64,000 nt of DNA from Agromyces atrinae (GTDB lineage Bacteria; Actinomycetota; Actinomycetes; Actinomycetales; Microbacteriaceae): assembly GCF_013407835.1 (NCBI RefSeq), contig NZ_JACCBI010000001.1, positions 2,418,001 through 2,482,000 on the forward strand. The letters run 5' to 3'. Positions 25,428 to 33,883 of the stretch are shown here, piece after piece. Numbering within the stretch: the first letter of the stretch is position 1; every line of letters begins with the position of its first letter. The notes beneath the pieces were generated by a model. That model was not told the DNA's origin. It worked only from the letters and a program-made list of their open reading frames with translations, and searched no databases. A program made the position numbers and the translations under genes.

Positions 25428-25799
25428 ATGAAGACTCTGTTGAACATCATCTGGCTCGTGCTCTCGGGCTTCTGGCTGTTCCTCGGTTACACGCTCGCCG
25501 GCATCATCTGCTGCATCCTCATCATCACGATCCCGTTCGGCCTCGCGTCCTTCCGCATCGCCCGCTACGCCCTGTGGCCGTTCGGCAAGCGCGTCGTGCA
25601 GCGGCCCACATCGGGCGCCTTCTCGTTCATCGGCAACGTCATCTGGTTCATCGTCGCCGGTCTCTGGCTCGCGATCGGCCACGTCGTCTCGGGCGTCGCG
25701 CTCTGCATCACGATCATCGGCATCCCGCTCGGCATCGCCGACTTCAAGATGATCCCCGTCTCGCTCGCCCCTCTCGGCAAGGAGATCGTCGACGTCTAA
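25428..25799 (+). CDS. YccF domain protein
   Basis: This 123-residue membrane protein has two copies of the YccF (DUF307) segment, each with an invariant-looking hydrophobic block ending in TIPFGLASF or GIPLGIADF. About four membrane segments are expected. Its function is unknown in general. Its last codons contain the ribosome site (AAGGAG, 25779-25784) and the apparent ACG start of the MATE transporter gene, so the two are translationally linked. Confidence 0.85.
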   Translation: MKTLLNIIWLVLSGFWLFLGYTLAGIICCILIITIPFGLASFRIARYALWPFGKRVVQRPTSGAFSFIGNVIWFIVAGLWLAIGHVVSGVALCITIIGIPLGIADFKMIPVSLAPLGKEIVDV

Positions 25800-27120
25800 C
25801 GACTCCCGGCGCGCGACCGATCGACGGATCGCCGCCCTCGCCTTCCCCGCGCTCGGCGCGCTCATCGCCGAACCGCTCTTCCTGCTCGCCGACACGGCCA
25901 TGATCGGCCATCTCGGCGAGACCCCGCTCGCGGGCCTCGGCCTCGCCGCCGCGATCCTGCAGACGATCATCGGCCTCATGGTCTTCCTCGCCTACGCGAC
26001 GACGCCGGCGGTCGCCCGGCGCTTCGGTGCGGGCGACGAGCGCGGCGGAGTCGCCGCGGGCATCGACGGACTCTGGCTCGCGGCCGGCATCGGCATCGTG
26101 CTCGCGGTCGCCGGCTGGTTCGCGGCGCCCGCCCTCATCGGTGCGTTCGGCCCCGCGGCGGATGTCGCGCACGAGGCATCCGTCTATCTGACGATCTCGA
26201 TGCTGGGCCTGCCGGCGATGCTCGTCGTGTTCGCCGCGACGGGCCTGCTCCGCGGTCTGCAGGACACGCGCACGCCGCTCATCGTCGCGGGCGCGGGCTT
26301 CGCGGCCAACGTCGCCCTCAATGCGCTCCTCATCTACGGGCTCGGCTGGGGCATCGCAGGGTCGGCGATCGGCACGGTCATCGCGCAATGGAGCATGGTC
26401 GCGGTCTACCTCGTCGTCGCCGCGCGGCACGCCCGTCGCGTGGGCGCAGGGCTCCTGCCGCGCGGCCTCGGCGTCGTGAGCGGCGCACGGTCGGGCGGTT
26501 GGCTCTTCCTCCGCACGCTGAGCCTGCGTGCGGCGCTGCTGCTCGCGACGTTCGCCGCGACGAGTGCGGGGTCGGCCGAACTCGCCGCGTTCCAGATCGC
26601 GATGACGATCTTCTCGACGCTCGCCTTCGCTCTCGACGCCCTCGCGATCGCCGCGCAGGCGCTCGTCGGCAAAGGGCTCGGGGCGGGGGATGTCGCGGGC
26701 GTGCGCTCCGTGCTGCGACGGTGCCTCGTGTGGGGTGCCGGCGGCGGTGCGGTGCTCGGTCTCGTGCTCGCGGCGCTCTCGGGGGTCATCGGGCCGCTGT
26801 TCACGAGTTCGGCCTCGGTCTCCGACATCCTGCCGCCGACGCTCCTCGTGCTCGCGCTGTCGGTGCCGCTCGGCGGAGTCGTCTTCGTGCTCGACGGCGT
26901 GCTCATCGGTGCGGGCGATGCGCGCTACCTCGCGTGGACGGGCCTCGTGAACCTCGCGGCGTTCGCGCCCCTCGTCGGGCTCGTGCTCGCCTTCGGGCCT
27001 GCCGGCGCGGCGGGCCTCGCGTGGCTCATGGCGGCGTTCGCGCTCGGCTACCTCGGCGCCCGCGCGGTCACGCTCTCACTGCGCGCCCGCGGCACGCGCT
27101 GGATGCGCACCGGCGTCTGA
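25792..27120 (+). CDS. MATE family efflux transporter, apparent ACG start
   Basis: This 442-residue transporter of the DinF-like MATE group has 12 predicted membrane segments and couples drug or metabolite export to an ion gradient. The first canonical in-frame start is ATG 25900, but the conserved N-terminus (RRIAALAFPALGALIAEP) lies upstream of it, and that frame has no ATG, GTG or TTG back to a stop at 25750. ACG at 25792 lies 7 nt after a perfect AAGGAG and gives a normal MATE length. It overlaps the yccF stop by 8 nt. Either ACG is used or the gene is a start-codon mutant with a shortened product. Confidence 0.82.
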   Translation, partial: TSNDSRRATDRRIAALAFPALGALIAEPLFLLADTAMIGHLGETPLAGLGLAAAILQTIIGLMVFLAYATTPAVARRFGAGDERGGVAAGIDGLWLAAGIGIVLAVAGWFAAPALIGAFGPAADVAHEASVYLTISMLGLPAMLVVFAATGLLRGLQDTRTPLIVAGAGFAANVALNALLIYGLGWGIAGSAIGTVIAQWSMVAVYLVVAARHARRVGAGLLPRGLGVVSGARSGGWLFLRTLSLRAALLLATFAATSAGSAELAAFQIAMTIFSTLAFALDALAIAAQALVGKGLGAGDVAGVRSVLRRCLVWGAGGGAVLGLVLAALSGVIGPLFTSSASVSDILPPTLLVLALSVPLGGVVFVLDGVLIGAGDARYLAWTGLVNLAAFAPLVGLVLAFGPAGAAGLAWLMAAFALGYLGARAVTLSLRARGTRWMRTGV

Positions 27121-27153
27121 GCTCAGCCGCCCACATCCCCCACTCCCGCATCC

Positions 27154-27244
27154 CTGTTCGCAATTCAGGCCGGCACACGTGTCGCCGGGTCGCGTGCCCA
27201 CTCGAGTGCCGCGACACGCCGGTGCGTACCTGAATTACGAACAG
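27154..27244. repeat. 91-bp imperfect palindrome between convergent genes
   Basis: Outer arms 27154-27169 and 27229-27244 match at 15 of 16 positions. Inside, GTGTCGC and GCGACAC form a further helix. It lies between the MATE and LacI genes, which end toward each other, and has no T-run. It could terminate both transcripts or be a mobile palindromic repeat. Confidence 0.6.
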
Positions 27245-27299
27245 CGCGGCGACGCAAGGAGGGTGCAGGGAGGGTCAGCGGGTGCAGGCGAGCGCAGCG

Positions 27300-28364
27300 T
27301 CAAGAGGTGCGCGGCGGCGCCGTCGTCGCGCCGACGTGCAGGGTGCTCGTGAAGCTGACGGAGGCGGGTTGCTCTCCCGCGAGCATCGCGACGACGGCTT
27401 CACCGGCGGCTCGACCCTTCGCGACCGAGGGCTGCACGAGCGTCGTGAGGTCGTACGGCAGCCCGTCGACGCGGATCCCGTCGAAGCCGAGCACGCTGAG
27501 GTCTCCCGGCACGGCGATGCCGAGCTCTTCGGCGGCACGGATGACGCCGGCGGCGAGCAGGTCGCTCTGCGCGATGATCGCGGTCGGCGGGTTCTCGGCC
27601 GTGAGCAGGAGCCGCGCGGCATCCTGCCCCTCTTCGATGAGGCTGCCGCCCGCGACGCTCACGACGACGTCGGGGAACACGTCGCGCGCACCGGCGAGGC
27701 GCTCGATCGACGTGTCGACGCTCGCCCGCGCCTCGATCTCGGGGGTGAGGATGCCGCGGGCGCGCGTGCTCTCGAAGGGCAGGCTCACGACGGCGACGTG
27801 TTCGTGGCCGAGCTCTCGGAGGTGCTCGGCGCCGCGGCGTGATGCGTCGCGGTTGTCGATGCCGATGTGGGCGACGACGCCGGCGGGCGCGAAGCCCTCG
27901 ATCGCGACGACGGGGATCCCGCGGCGGCGGAAGGTGTCGAGCGCTTCGTCGAAGCGGGGGCTGCAGCCGATGAGCACGACGGCGTCGACCGGTGCATCGT
28001 CGACGCTCACGGCGGTGCCCGCGCCCGAGCCGGCGTCGGTGAGCAGGAGCAACCCGGCGCCGAGCGGGGCGATGCCCTCGCTGAGGCCGTCGAGCATCTG
28101 GATCTTCACGGGGTCGAGGAATGCCGCGCGCACGCGCTCCTCGAGCACGACGCCGACGATGCCGGAGCGGCCGCGGCGGAGCGACCGGGCGCGGGGGTCG
28201 GGCCCGGCGTAACCGAGCTCCTCGGCCGCGGCGCGCACCTTCTCTTTCGTCGCGTCGGAGACGGGGCCGGAGCCGCTGAAGGCGATCGATGCCGTGGAGG
28301 CGGACACGCCCGCGTGCGCTGCGACATCGGCGAGCGTCGGTCGGGCGTGCGGTGCTCCGGTCAT
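27300..28364 (-). CDS. LacI family transcriptional regulator
   Basis: This 354-residue repressor has the N-terminal HTH TLADVAAHAGVSASTASIAFSG and a hinge helix, then a periplasmic-binding-type sugar/effector domain (about 65-350). The ATG at 28364 has a GGGGAG ribosome site. It diverges from an MFS transporter across an 83-bp region holding two adjacent perfect 14-bp palindromes of LacI type. It most likely represses that transporter and perhaps itself. The effector is unknown. Confidence 0.92.
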   Translation of the reverse strand: MTGAPHARPTLADVAAHAGVSASTASIAFSGSGPVSDATKEKVRAAAEELGYAGPDPRARSLRRGRSGIVGVVLEERVRAAFLDPVKIQMLDGLSEGIAPLGAGLLLLTDAGSGAGTAVSVDDAPVDAVVLIGCSPRFDEALDTFRRRGIPVVAIEGFAPAGVVAHIGIDNRDASRRGAEHLRELGHEHVAVVSLPFESTRARGILTPEIEARASVDTSIERLAGARDVFPDVVVSVAGGSLIEEGQDAARLLLTAENPPTAIIAQSDLLAAGVIRAAEELGIAVPGDLSVLGFDGIRVDGLPYDLTTLVQPSVAKGRAAGEAVVAMLAGEQPASVSFTSTLHVGATTAPPRTS

Positions 28365-28376
28365 GATCTCCCCGCG

Positions 28377-28405
28377 TTGACAGTGTCTGTGGCCGCCTCT
28401 AGTCT
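28377..28405 (+). promoter_or_regulatory. sigma-70 type promoter of the MFS gene
   Basis: TTGACA (28377-28382) is followed after 17 nt by TAGTCT (28400-28405). The expected transcription start falls about 7 nt later, inside the first operator, leaving a leader of about 36 nt before the ATG at 28448. Confidence 0.75.
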
Positions 28406-28407
28406 AT

Positions 28408-28421
28408 TCGAATCGATTCGA
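28408..28421. promoter_or_regulatory. LacI-type operator 1
   Basis: TCGAATCGATTCGA is a perfect 14-bp palindrome with the central CG step typical of LacI-family operators. It begins 2 bp after the -10 hexamer and covers the expected transcription start. Confidence 0.8.
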
Positions 28422-28435
28422 TCGAATCGATTCGA
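28422..28435. promoter_or_regulatory. LacI-type operator 2
   Basis: This is an exact copy of operator 1, directly adjoining it, so the centres are 14 bp apart. That is more than one helical turn, so two bound dimers would be rotated relative to one another. Confidence 0.78.
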
Positions 28436-28447
28436 TGACGAGAGACC

Positions 28448-29692
28448 ATGTCACAACAGACCTCCCCCCGCACCGCGCAGCAGCCGCGATCCCTGACCTC
28501 GTGGCGGAACGCCGTGTTCGCCATCTTCTTCCTCTCGGGCCTCAGCCTCGCGTCGTGGGTGTCACGCGTACCGGCCGTGCGCGACGACGCCGGCATCGCC
28601 CTCGACGTCGTCGGCCTCGTCATCCTCGGCATGTCGGCCGGCTCCGTCGTGGGCCTCGTGCTCGCCCCCTGGCTGCTCGCCCGCGTCGGCGCCCGCCGCG
28701 CCATGATCGGGTGCCTCCTGCTCGTCTCGGTCGGACTCGTCATCATCGGCATCGGCTCGACGGTCTTCGGGTCGGTCCCGGTGCTCATCGTCGGCATGGC
28801 GCTCTTCGGTCTCGGCAACGGTTGCGTCGACGTCGTCATGAACGTCGAGGGCGCCGAGGCCGAGCGCGAGATCGGCAAGACGCTCATGCCGCTCATGCAC
28901 GCCTTCTTCAGCTTCGGCACGGTCACGGGTGCGGGCCTCGGCGCGCTCGCCTCGGCCGTCGGCATCCCCGTGCTCTGGCACCTCGTCGCGATCTCCGCGC
29001 TCATCGCGATCGCGGTCCTCGTCACCGTGCGCTTCATCCCGTTGCGCGAGGCCGTCGGCGACGACACCCGCCCCGCGGGCTCGACCGCGCCGCGTCGGCC
29101 GTGGCGCGAGCGCTTCGCCGAGAGCCTCCGAGTCTGGGCCGACGTGCGCCTCCTGCTCATCGGCGTCGTCATGCTCGGCATGTCGTTCAACGAGGGCGCC
29201 GCGAACGACTGGCTCGCCCTCGCGACGGTCGACGGCCACGGCCTCTCGAACACGACCGGCGCTCTCATGTTCGGCACCTTCGTCACCGCGATGACGATCG
29301 CGCGCATCATCGGCGGCCCCGTGCTCGACCGCTTCGGCCGCGTGCCCGTGCTGCGCGTCTCGGCCGCACTCGGCATCGTCGGCCTCAGCCTCTTCATCTG
29401 GGGCGGCGAGCCCTGGATGCTCTTCGTCGGCACGGCGCTGTGGGGCCTCGGTTGCGCCCTCGGCTTCCCGGTCGGGATGTCGGCGGCGGCGGATGACGCG
29501 AAGAATTCCGCCGCACGGGTGAGCGCCGTCGCGATCATCGGCTACTGCGCGTTCCTCGCGGGCCCGCCGCTGCTCGGCTTCCTCGGCGAGAACCTCGGCA
29601 TCCTGAACGCCCTGCTCGTGCTCCTCGGACTTCTCGTCGTCGCCGGACTCGCCGCCCCTGCCGCGCGGGAACGCGCGAGAATCAAGGCATGA
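28448..29692 (+). CDS. MFS transporter (YbjJ-like)
   Basis: This 414-residue transporter has 12 predicted membrane segments. The N-terminal block (GLSLASWVSRVPAVRDDAG) is characteristic of the YbjJ-like MFS group. The protein is a clear paralogue of the one at 47688-48920 (there GISFASWVVRTPAVRDAID). It is controlled by the divergent LacI regulator through tandem operators at the transcription start. The cargo is unknown; a sugar-like or sugar-derived compound is suggested only by the LacI family of its regulator. Confidence 0.88.
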   Translation: MSQQTSPRTAQQPRSLTSWRNAVFAIFFLSGLSLASWVSRVPAVRDDAGIALDVVGLVILGMSAGSVVGLVLAPWLLARVGARRAMIGCLLLVSVGLVIIGIGSTVFGSVPVLIVGMALFGLGNGCVDVVMNVEGAEAEREIGKTLMPLMHAFFSFGTVTGAGLGALASAVGIPVLWHLVAISALIAIAVLVTVRFIPLREAVGDDTRPAGSTAPRRPWRERFAESLRVWADVRLLLIGVVMLGMSFNEGAANDWLALATVDGHGLSNTTGALMFGTFVTAMTIARIIGGPVLDRFGRVPVLRVSAALGIVGLSLFIWGGEPWMLFVGTALWGLGCALGFPVGMSAAADDAKNSAARVSAVAIIGYCAFLAGPPLLGFLGENLGILNALLVLLGLLVVAGLAAPAARERARIKA

Positions 29693-30138
29693 CCGAATCC
29701 AGAGAACGACCGCGCCCCGAGCACGTCCGACCGCAGGGTGTCGACGACCAGACGGTCGAGGCGCTCGGCAAGCTCTCGGAAGCGCTCGAGGTGATCGAGG
29801 ACGCCCGCGGCTCGCTGTACCGCTTCCACCGCCTGGCGGGCAAGGCCGACCTCGCGATCGGCGAGGCCGTCGACCTGCTGCGCGACGCCGGGCACGGGGC
29901 GATCGCCGACCGCATCGAGACCGAGATCGTCGGCCGCAATGTCATCGAGGGCCGGTGGACGTTCCAGATCGTCGAGGAGTACGACGCGGGCTACTACGCG
30001 GCCGCGAAGTCGGCCGAGCAGGCCGCGCGCGATGAGCTCGTCGACGGCAAGCGCCACCTCTTCGAGGCCGAGATGAAGGAAGACCGGCGCACGCACGGAG
30101 CCCGGCACCACGAGGCGGTCCCGCCCGAAGCCCCCTGA
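29689..30138 (+). CDS. hypothetical protein (149 aa)
   Basis: This protein is helical and charged, with a conserved-looking core SEALEVIEDARGSLYRFHRLAGKADLAIGE (given here only as positions about 31-60) and a Tyr/Glu-rich segment after it. It has no membrane segment or signal. Its ATG overlaps the MFS stop by 4 nt, so it is co-translated with the transporter. I know similar uncharacterised actinobacterial proteins but no function. Confidence 0.75.
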   Translation: MTESRERPRPEHVRPQGVDDQTVEALGKLSEALEVIEDARGSLYRFHRLAGKADLAIGEAVDLLRDAGHGAIADRIETEIVGRNVIEGRWTFQIVEEYDAGYYAAAKSAEQAARDELVDGKRHLFEAEMKEDRRTHGARHHEAVPPEAP

Positions 30139-30163
30139 TCGTCGGCGTGACAGACTCGAGGGC

Positions 30164-30979
30164 ATGGCCGAGCTCGTCGACAACACCCTCCTTCGCGCGG
30201 CGGTAGCCGCCTTCGCCGCAGCGCCCGACCAGGCGACGTACTTCGATGTCCTGCGCGCGAGCCTGCACGGCGAGCTCCTCATGGATGCCACGGGCTCGAG
30301 CATCACCTACACCGAGGACGGCACGTCGATCGCGGCCGGCTCGCGGATCGTCTTCCGCGAAGGCGAGGCGCCCGACGGAGGGCGCGCGATGTTCGCCTTC
30401 ACCAGCCAGGAGAAGGTCGGCGACCTGCACCCCGACGACCGCGACAGCGTGCAGACCATCGGACAGACCGCGATCGCGACGCTCGAACTTGCGGTGAGCC
30501 AGGGCTTCGCATGGCTCTACATCGATCCCGCGGGCCCGACGTGTGCGCTCGAGGTCGCCCACCTGCACTTCGTGCTGCGGAACGCCCACAACGACGCCGT
30601 CGCCGCCGCGATCGTGCAGCCCATGGGCTCGCGCGAGGCCGTGATCGAGGCCCTCGCACTCGGCGGCACGCTGCTCTACGCGGTCACCGAGCACGACGAC
30701 GGCCGCGTCGAGGTGGCGACGTCGACGAACCCGGCGGGCGAGCCCGTCTACCTCGCCTTCACCTCGGCGGCCGAGGTGCTCGCTCGCGACCCTCGGGCCG
30801 CGGTCGCCGCGATCGACGTGAACCGCGTCGTGAGCGACGCGCTCACCGAGCCGTTCGCCGGCCTCGTCATCAATCCCGGCGGTCCGTGGATGTCGCTCGA
30901 CCCCGACGAGCTGCGGGAACTGCAGTCGCGCCTGCCCGCCGTCGACGACGAGCCCGGCGCCGACGAGTCCGACTCCTAG
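30164..30979 (+). CDS. SseB family protein
   Basis: This 271-residue protein has two SseB-type halves: an N-terminal one with FAFTSQEKVGDLHP and a C-terminal one with YLAFTSAAEVLARDP and GLVINPGGPWMSLDPDEL. The last segment is a hallmark of SseB/YwqJ-like domains. It is cytoplasmic and its role in actinobacteria is not defined. It stands 25 bp after the hypothetical gene and just before nucS. Confidence 0.85.
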   Translation: MAELVDNTLLRAAVAAFAAAPDQATYFDVLRASLHGELLMDATGSSITYTEDGTSIAAGSRIVFREGEAPDGGRAMFAFTSQEKVGDLHPDDRDSVQTIGQTAIATLELAVSQGFAWLYIDPAGPTCALEVAHLHFVLRNAHNDAVAAAIVQPMGSREAVIEALALGGTLLYAVTEHDDGRVEVATSTNPAGEPVYLAFTSAAEVLARDPRAAVAAIDVNRVVSDALTEPFAGLVINPGGPWMSLDPDELRELQSRLPAVDDEPGADESDS

Positions 30980-30983
30980 GCTC

Positions 30984-30989
30984 TAGGCT
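30984..30989 (+). promoter_or_regulatory. -10 hexamer TAGGCT of nucS, leaderless
   Basis: TAGGCT lies 6 nt upstream of the nucS GTG. A second TAGGCT-like sequence (CTAGGCT) lies just before it. Confidence 0.5.
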
Positions 30990-30995
30990 CGACGG

Positions 30996-31691
30996 GTGCG
31001 TCTTGTCATTGCGAAGTGTTCCGTCGACTACGCCGGGCGACTCCAGGCACACCTGCCTCTCGCCACGCGACTCCTCGTCGTGAAGGCCGACGGCAGCGTC
31101 CTCGTCCACTCGGACTCGCTGTCGTACAAGCCCCTCAACTGGATGAGTCCGCCCTGCACCCTGCAGTCGAGCGAGCCCGACGACGAGCAGCGCGAAGCCG
31201 GCATCGTCGAGACCTGGCGCGTCACCCACACGAAGACGGCCGACACCCTCGTCGTGTCGATCTACGAGATCCTCCACGACTCCGACCACGAGCTCGGTAT
31301 CGACCCCGGCCTCCAGAAGGACGGCGTCGAGGCTCACCTGCAGAAGCTCCTCGCGGAGCAGATCGAGGTGCTCGGCGAGGGGCACCGCCTCATCCGCCGC
31401 GAGTACATGACCGCGATCGGCCCCGTCGATATCCTCGCGACGGATGCCGCGGGCGCATCGGTCGCCGTCGAGATCAAGCGTCGCGGCGACATCGACGGTG
31501 TCGAGCAGTTGACGCGCTACCTCGAACTGATGAACCGCGACCCGCGACTCGCTCCCGTCGCCGGCGTCTTCGCCGCGCAGGAGATCAAGCCGCAGGCTCG
31601 CACCCTCGCGGAAGACCGCGGAATCCGCTGCGTCGTGCTCGACTACGACGCGATGCGCGGCATCGACGATTCGCACACACGCCTGTTCTGA
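30996..31691 (+). CDS. nucS: mismatch-specific endonuclease NucS/EndoMS
   Basis: This 231-residue protein has the N-terminal DNA-binding/dimerisation domain (about 1-115) and a RecB-like nuclease domain with the set [16 protein letters not shown] and EQLTRYLE. NucS cuts both strands at mismatches and replaces MutS/MutL in most actinobacteria. The last residues, HTRLF, match the C-terminal clamp-binding peptide known for this family. The GTG start has a -10 hexamer 6 nt upstream and no ribosome site. Confidence 0.94.
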   Translation: MRLVIAKCSVDYAGRLQAHLPLATRLLVVKADGSVLVHSDSLSYKPLNWMSPPCTLQSSEPDDEQREAGIVETWRVTHTKTADTLVVSIYEILHDSDHELGIDPGLQKDGVEAHLQKLLAEQIEVLGEGHRLIRREYMTAIGPVDILATDAAGASVAVEIKRRGDIDGVEQLTRYLELMNRDPRLAPVAGVFAAQEIKPQARTLAEDRGIRCVVLDYDAMRGIDDSHTRLF

Positions 31692-31728
31692 CCCTCCCCC
31701 CGCTCCTCCTCTCCCCAAGGATGACTTC

Positions 31729-32394
31729 GTGAACCACACTCTGCAGCGCACCTGGTCGGCCGTACTCTTCGACCTCGACGGAACGATCACCGACTCGGCG
31801 CCCGCGATCACCGATTCGCTCGCCCACATGTTCCGCACGCTCGAGCTGCCCGTGCCGGGCGAGTCCGAGCTGCTGCGCTACGTCGGTCCGCCGCTGCTCG
31901 ACACGCTCCGCGCCCTCGCGGGCTTCAACGAGGAGCAGGCACTCGCGGCACTCGCGATCTACCGCGAGAACTACGTCGGACACTCGGTCAACGCCCCCGT
32001 CTTCCCGGGTGTCGCCGGTGTTCTCGCGCAGGTCCACGCCGCCGGCATCCCCCTCGCCCTCGCGACGTCGAAGCCCGAGTCGATGGCGGTGCCGATCCTC
32101 GAGCACGCCGGTCTCGCCGAGTACTTCCAGGTCATCTGCGGCGCGACCGACGACGAGGTGCGGAGCGCGAAGGCCGACGTCGTCGCCGAGGCCCTCCGCC
32201 GCCTGCAGGAGGCCGGTGTCGACACCGAGCACGCCGTCATGGTCGGCGACCGCAGCTACGACACCCTCGGCGCCGCGGTCAACGGCGTTCCGACGATCCT
32301 CGTCGAGTGGGGTTACGGCAGCCCGGCCGAGGCCGAACAGGCGATGGCGGTCGTGCATTCGGCCGACCAGCTGCGCACCCTGCTCCTCGGCTAA
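31729..32394 (+). CDS. HAD superfamily phosphatase, phosphoglycolate phosphatase-like
   Basis: This 221-residue protein has motif I FDLDGTITDS (about 15-24), the motif II Thr-Ser (ATSKPES), the conserved Lys and motif IV VGDRSYDTLGA. The helical cap sits between motifs I and II. It belongs to the Gph/PpaX-like group that dephosphorylates small phosphorylated metabolites or pyrophosphate. It starts at GTG 31729, 37 bp after nucS. Confidence 0.88.
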   Translation: MNHTLQRTWSAVLFDLDGTITDSAPAITDSLAHMFRTLELPVPGESELLRYVGPPLLDTLRALAGFNEEQALAALAIYRENYVGHSVNAPVFPGVAGVLAQVHAAGIPLALATSKPESMAVPILEHAGLAEYFQVICGATDDEVRSAKADVVAEALRRLQEAGVDTEHAVMVGDRSYDTLGAAVNGVPTILVEWGYGSPAEAEQAMAVVHSADQLRTLLLG

Positions 32395-32463
32395 TACCCC
32401 TGATCGGGGGGCATGTCCCGGTAGGCTCAGCTTCTAGGCTGACGTCTATCAATGAGGAGAGTC

Positions 32464-33483
32464 GTGGCTGAACCTGCCGCGCGAGTCGAGCGCGAGATCG
32501 TAGCTCCGGTTGATCTCTGCCTGCGCGATGGTCGGCTGAACCCCGACGCGGTCGGGTGGACCCGCACTCCGTTGCACAACACCGATCGCATCGGCCGAGG
32601 ACTCTTCGCGTGGGGCCGCAACAAGCGCTGGGACCACTGGGCCATCACGACGCCCGATCACGTCATCGGAGTCACGGTCTCGGCGGGCGACTACGGCAAC
32701 TTCAGCCAGATCTGGTTCCTCGATCGAGCGACACTCACGACGATCGACGAGACCGTCGTCTCCGTCTTCTCGCGTGGCGTCTCTCTCGCCGGCACGCTCG
32801 GCACGAAGCCCACGACGGCGCGGTCTCCACGGCTCGAGATCTCGATGAGCGAGATCGACGGCGGCACCCGCATCACAGCCGAGACCGACCGCCTCCATCT
32901 CGACGTCATCGCTCTGCGTCCGAGCGGGCACGAGATGCTCGCCGTCGTCGTGCCGTGGTCGACGCGGCTCTTCCAGTACGCCGCGAAAGATGTCAGCCGA
33001 CCCGTGCGCGGCGCGATCGAGATCGACGGCGTGACGACGAGGCTGCCGCTCGGAGAATCATGGGCCATGCTCGACCACGGCCGCGGGCGGTGGCCGTACG
33101 CCATGAACTGGAACTGGGGCGGCGCCTCGGGCTACGTCGGCGCCCGCGTCGTCGGCCTCATGCTCGGGGGCGGCTGGACCGTCGGCACAGGGATGACGGA
33201 GAACGGCGTCTCGATCGACGGGGTGGTCACGAAGCTCCCGTACGAACTCGAGTGGACCTACGACGCGAGCGACCTCATGTCGCCGTGGCGCATCACGGGG
33301 CCCGGCCTCGACATCAGGTTCCGCCCGGTGCACGAGCGGTCATCGAAGACGAGCCTCTTCGTCGTCGCCTCGAGCACGCATCAACTCTTCGGCGAGTTCA
33401 GCGGGAGCATCGACGTCGACGGCGAGCTCATCGAGTTCGCGAGTCTCTACGGTTGGACCGAACAGGTGCACAACCGCTGGTGA
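32464..33483 (+). CDS. DUF2804 family protein
   Basis: This 339-residue protein matches DUF2804, a beta-rich family with motifs WGRNKRWDHW, GTKPTTARSPR and WNWGGASG. The function is unknown; the two-sheet pattern resembles carotenoid/lipocalin-like hydrolases of the AttH type. I chose GTG 32464 because GAGGAG lies 4 nt upstream. The in-frame ATG at 32452 would place that ribosome site inside the gene and is less likely. Confidence 0.8.
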   Translation: MAEPAARVEREIVAPVDLCLRDGRLNPDAVGWTRTPLHNTDRIGRGLFAWGRNKRWDHWAITTPDHVIGVTVSAGDYGNFSQIWFLDRATLTTIDETVVSVFSRGVSLAGTLGTKPTTARSPRLEISMSEIDGGTRITAETDRLHLDVIALRPSGHEMLAVVVPWSTRLFQYAAKDVSRPVRGAIEIDGVTTRLPLGESWAMLDHGRGRWPYAMNWNWGGASGYVGARVVGLMLGGGWTVGTGMTENGVSIDGVVTKLPYELEWTYDASDLMSPWRITGPGLDIRFRPVHERSSKTSLFVVASSTHQLFGEFSGSIDVDGELIEFASLYGWTEQVHNRW

Positions 33484-33864
33484 CTACGACTTCGGCGTGA
33501 CCTCGACGGTGAAGCTGACGCTCTCACCGGCATCCGGGTTGGCGAGCAGCACCTCGGTCGAGCCGACCTTCTTCGCTTCGAGGCCCGGGTTGTAGACGGC
33601 GCTGCCGTCGTCGCGTCCCTCGACGAACGACACGATCGAGTCGTCGCTCACCTTCGCCGTCCAGCCCTCGACGTCGGCTTCGTCACCGCTGAGGTTGATG
33701 ACGCCGCCCTCGGGAACCTCGACGGTCGTGCCTTCGAGGTCGCTGATCTGAACCGTGACGGGAGGGAGCACGTCGCCGTCCTCTCCGGGCGTCGAGGTCG
33801 CGCAGCCCGTGAGGGCCACACCGAGCAGGAAGACCGCGGCCACCGCGGCGAATGGACGTCTCAT
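33484..33864 (-). CDS. small lipoprotein with Ig-like beta domain
   Basis: This 126-residue protein has a signal peptide and lipobox LTGC (Cys at about residue 21). The remaining 100 residues are beta-rich and resemble Ig-like or chagasin-like (I42) domains, although the NPTTG and RPW inhibitor loops are not evident. It lies 19 bp downstream of the DUF2510 gene and converges on the DUF2804 gene. The function is unknown. Confidence 0.72.
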   Translation of the reverse strand: MRRPFAAVAAVFLLGVALTGCATSTPGEDGDVLPPVTVQISDLEGTTVEVPEGGVINLSGDEADVEGWTAKVSDDSIVSFVEGRDDGSAVYNPGLEAKKVGSTEVLLANPDAGESVSFTVEVTPKS

Positions 33865-33883
33865 GAGGCTCCCCTTCGAACGA

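Noticed and set aside
32396-32412. Terminator after the HAD gene
   Set aside because: CCCC-TGATC-GGGG gives only a 4-bp helix and has no T-run, too weak to call.
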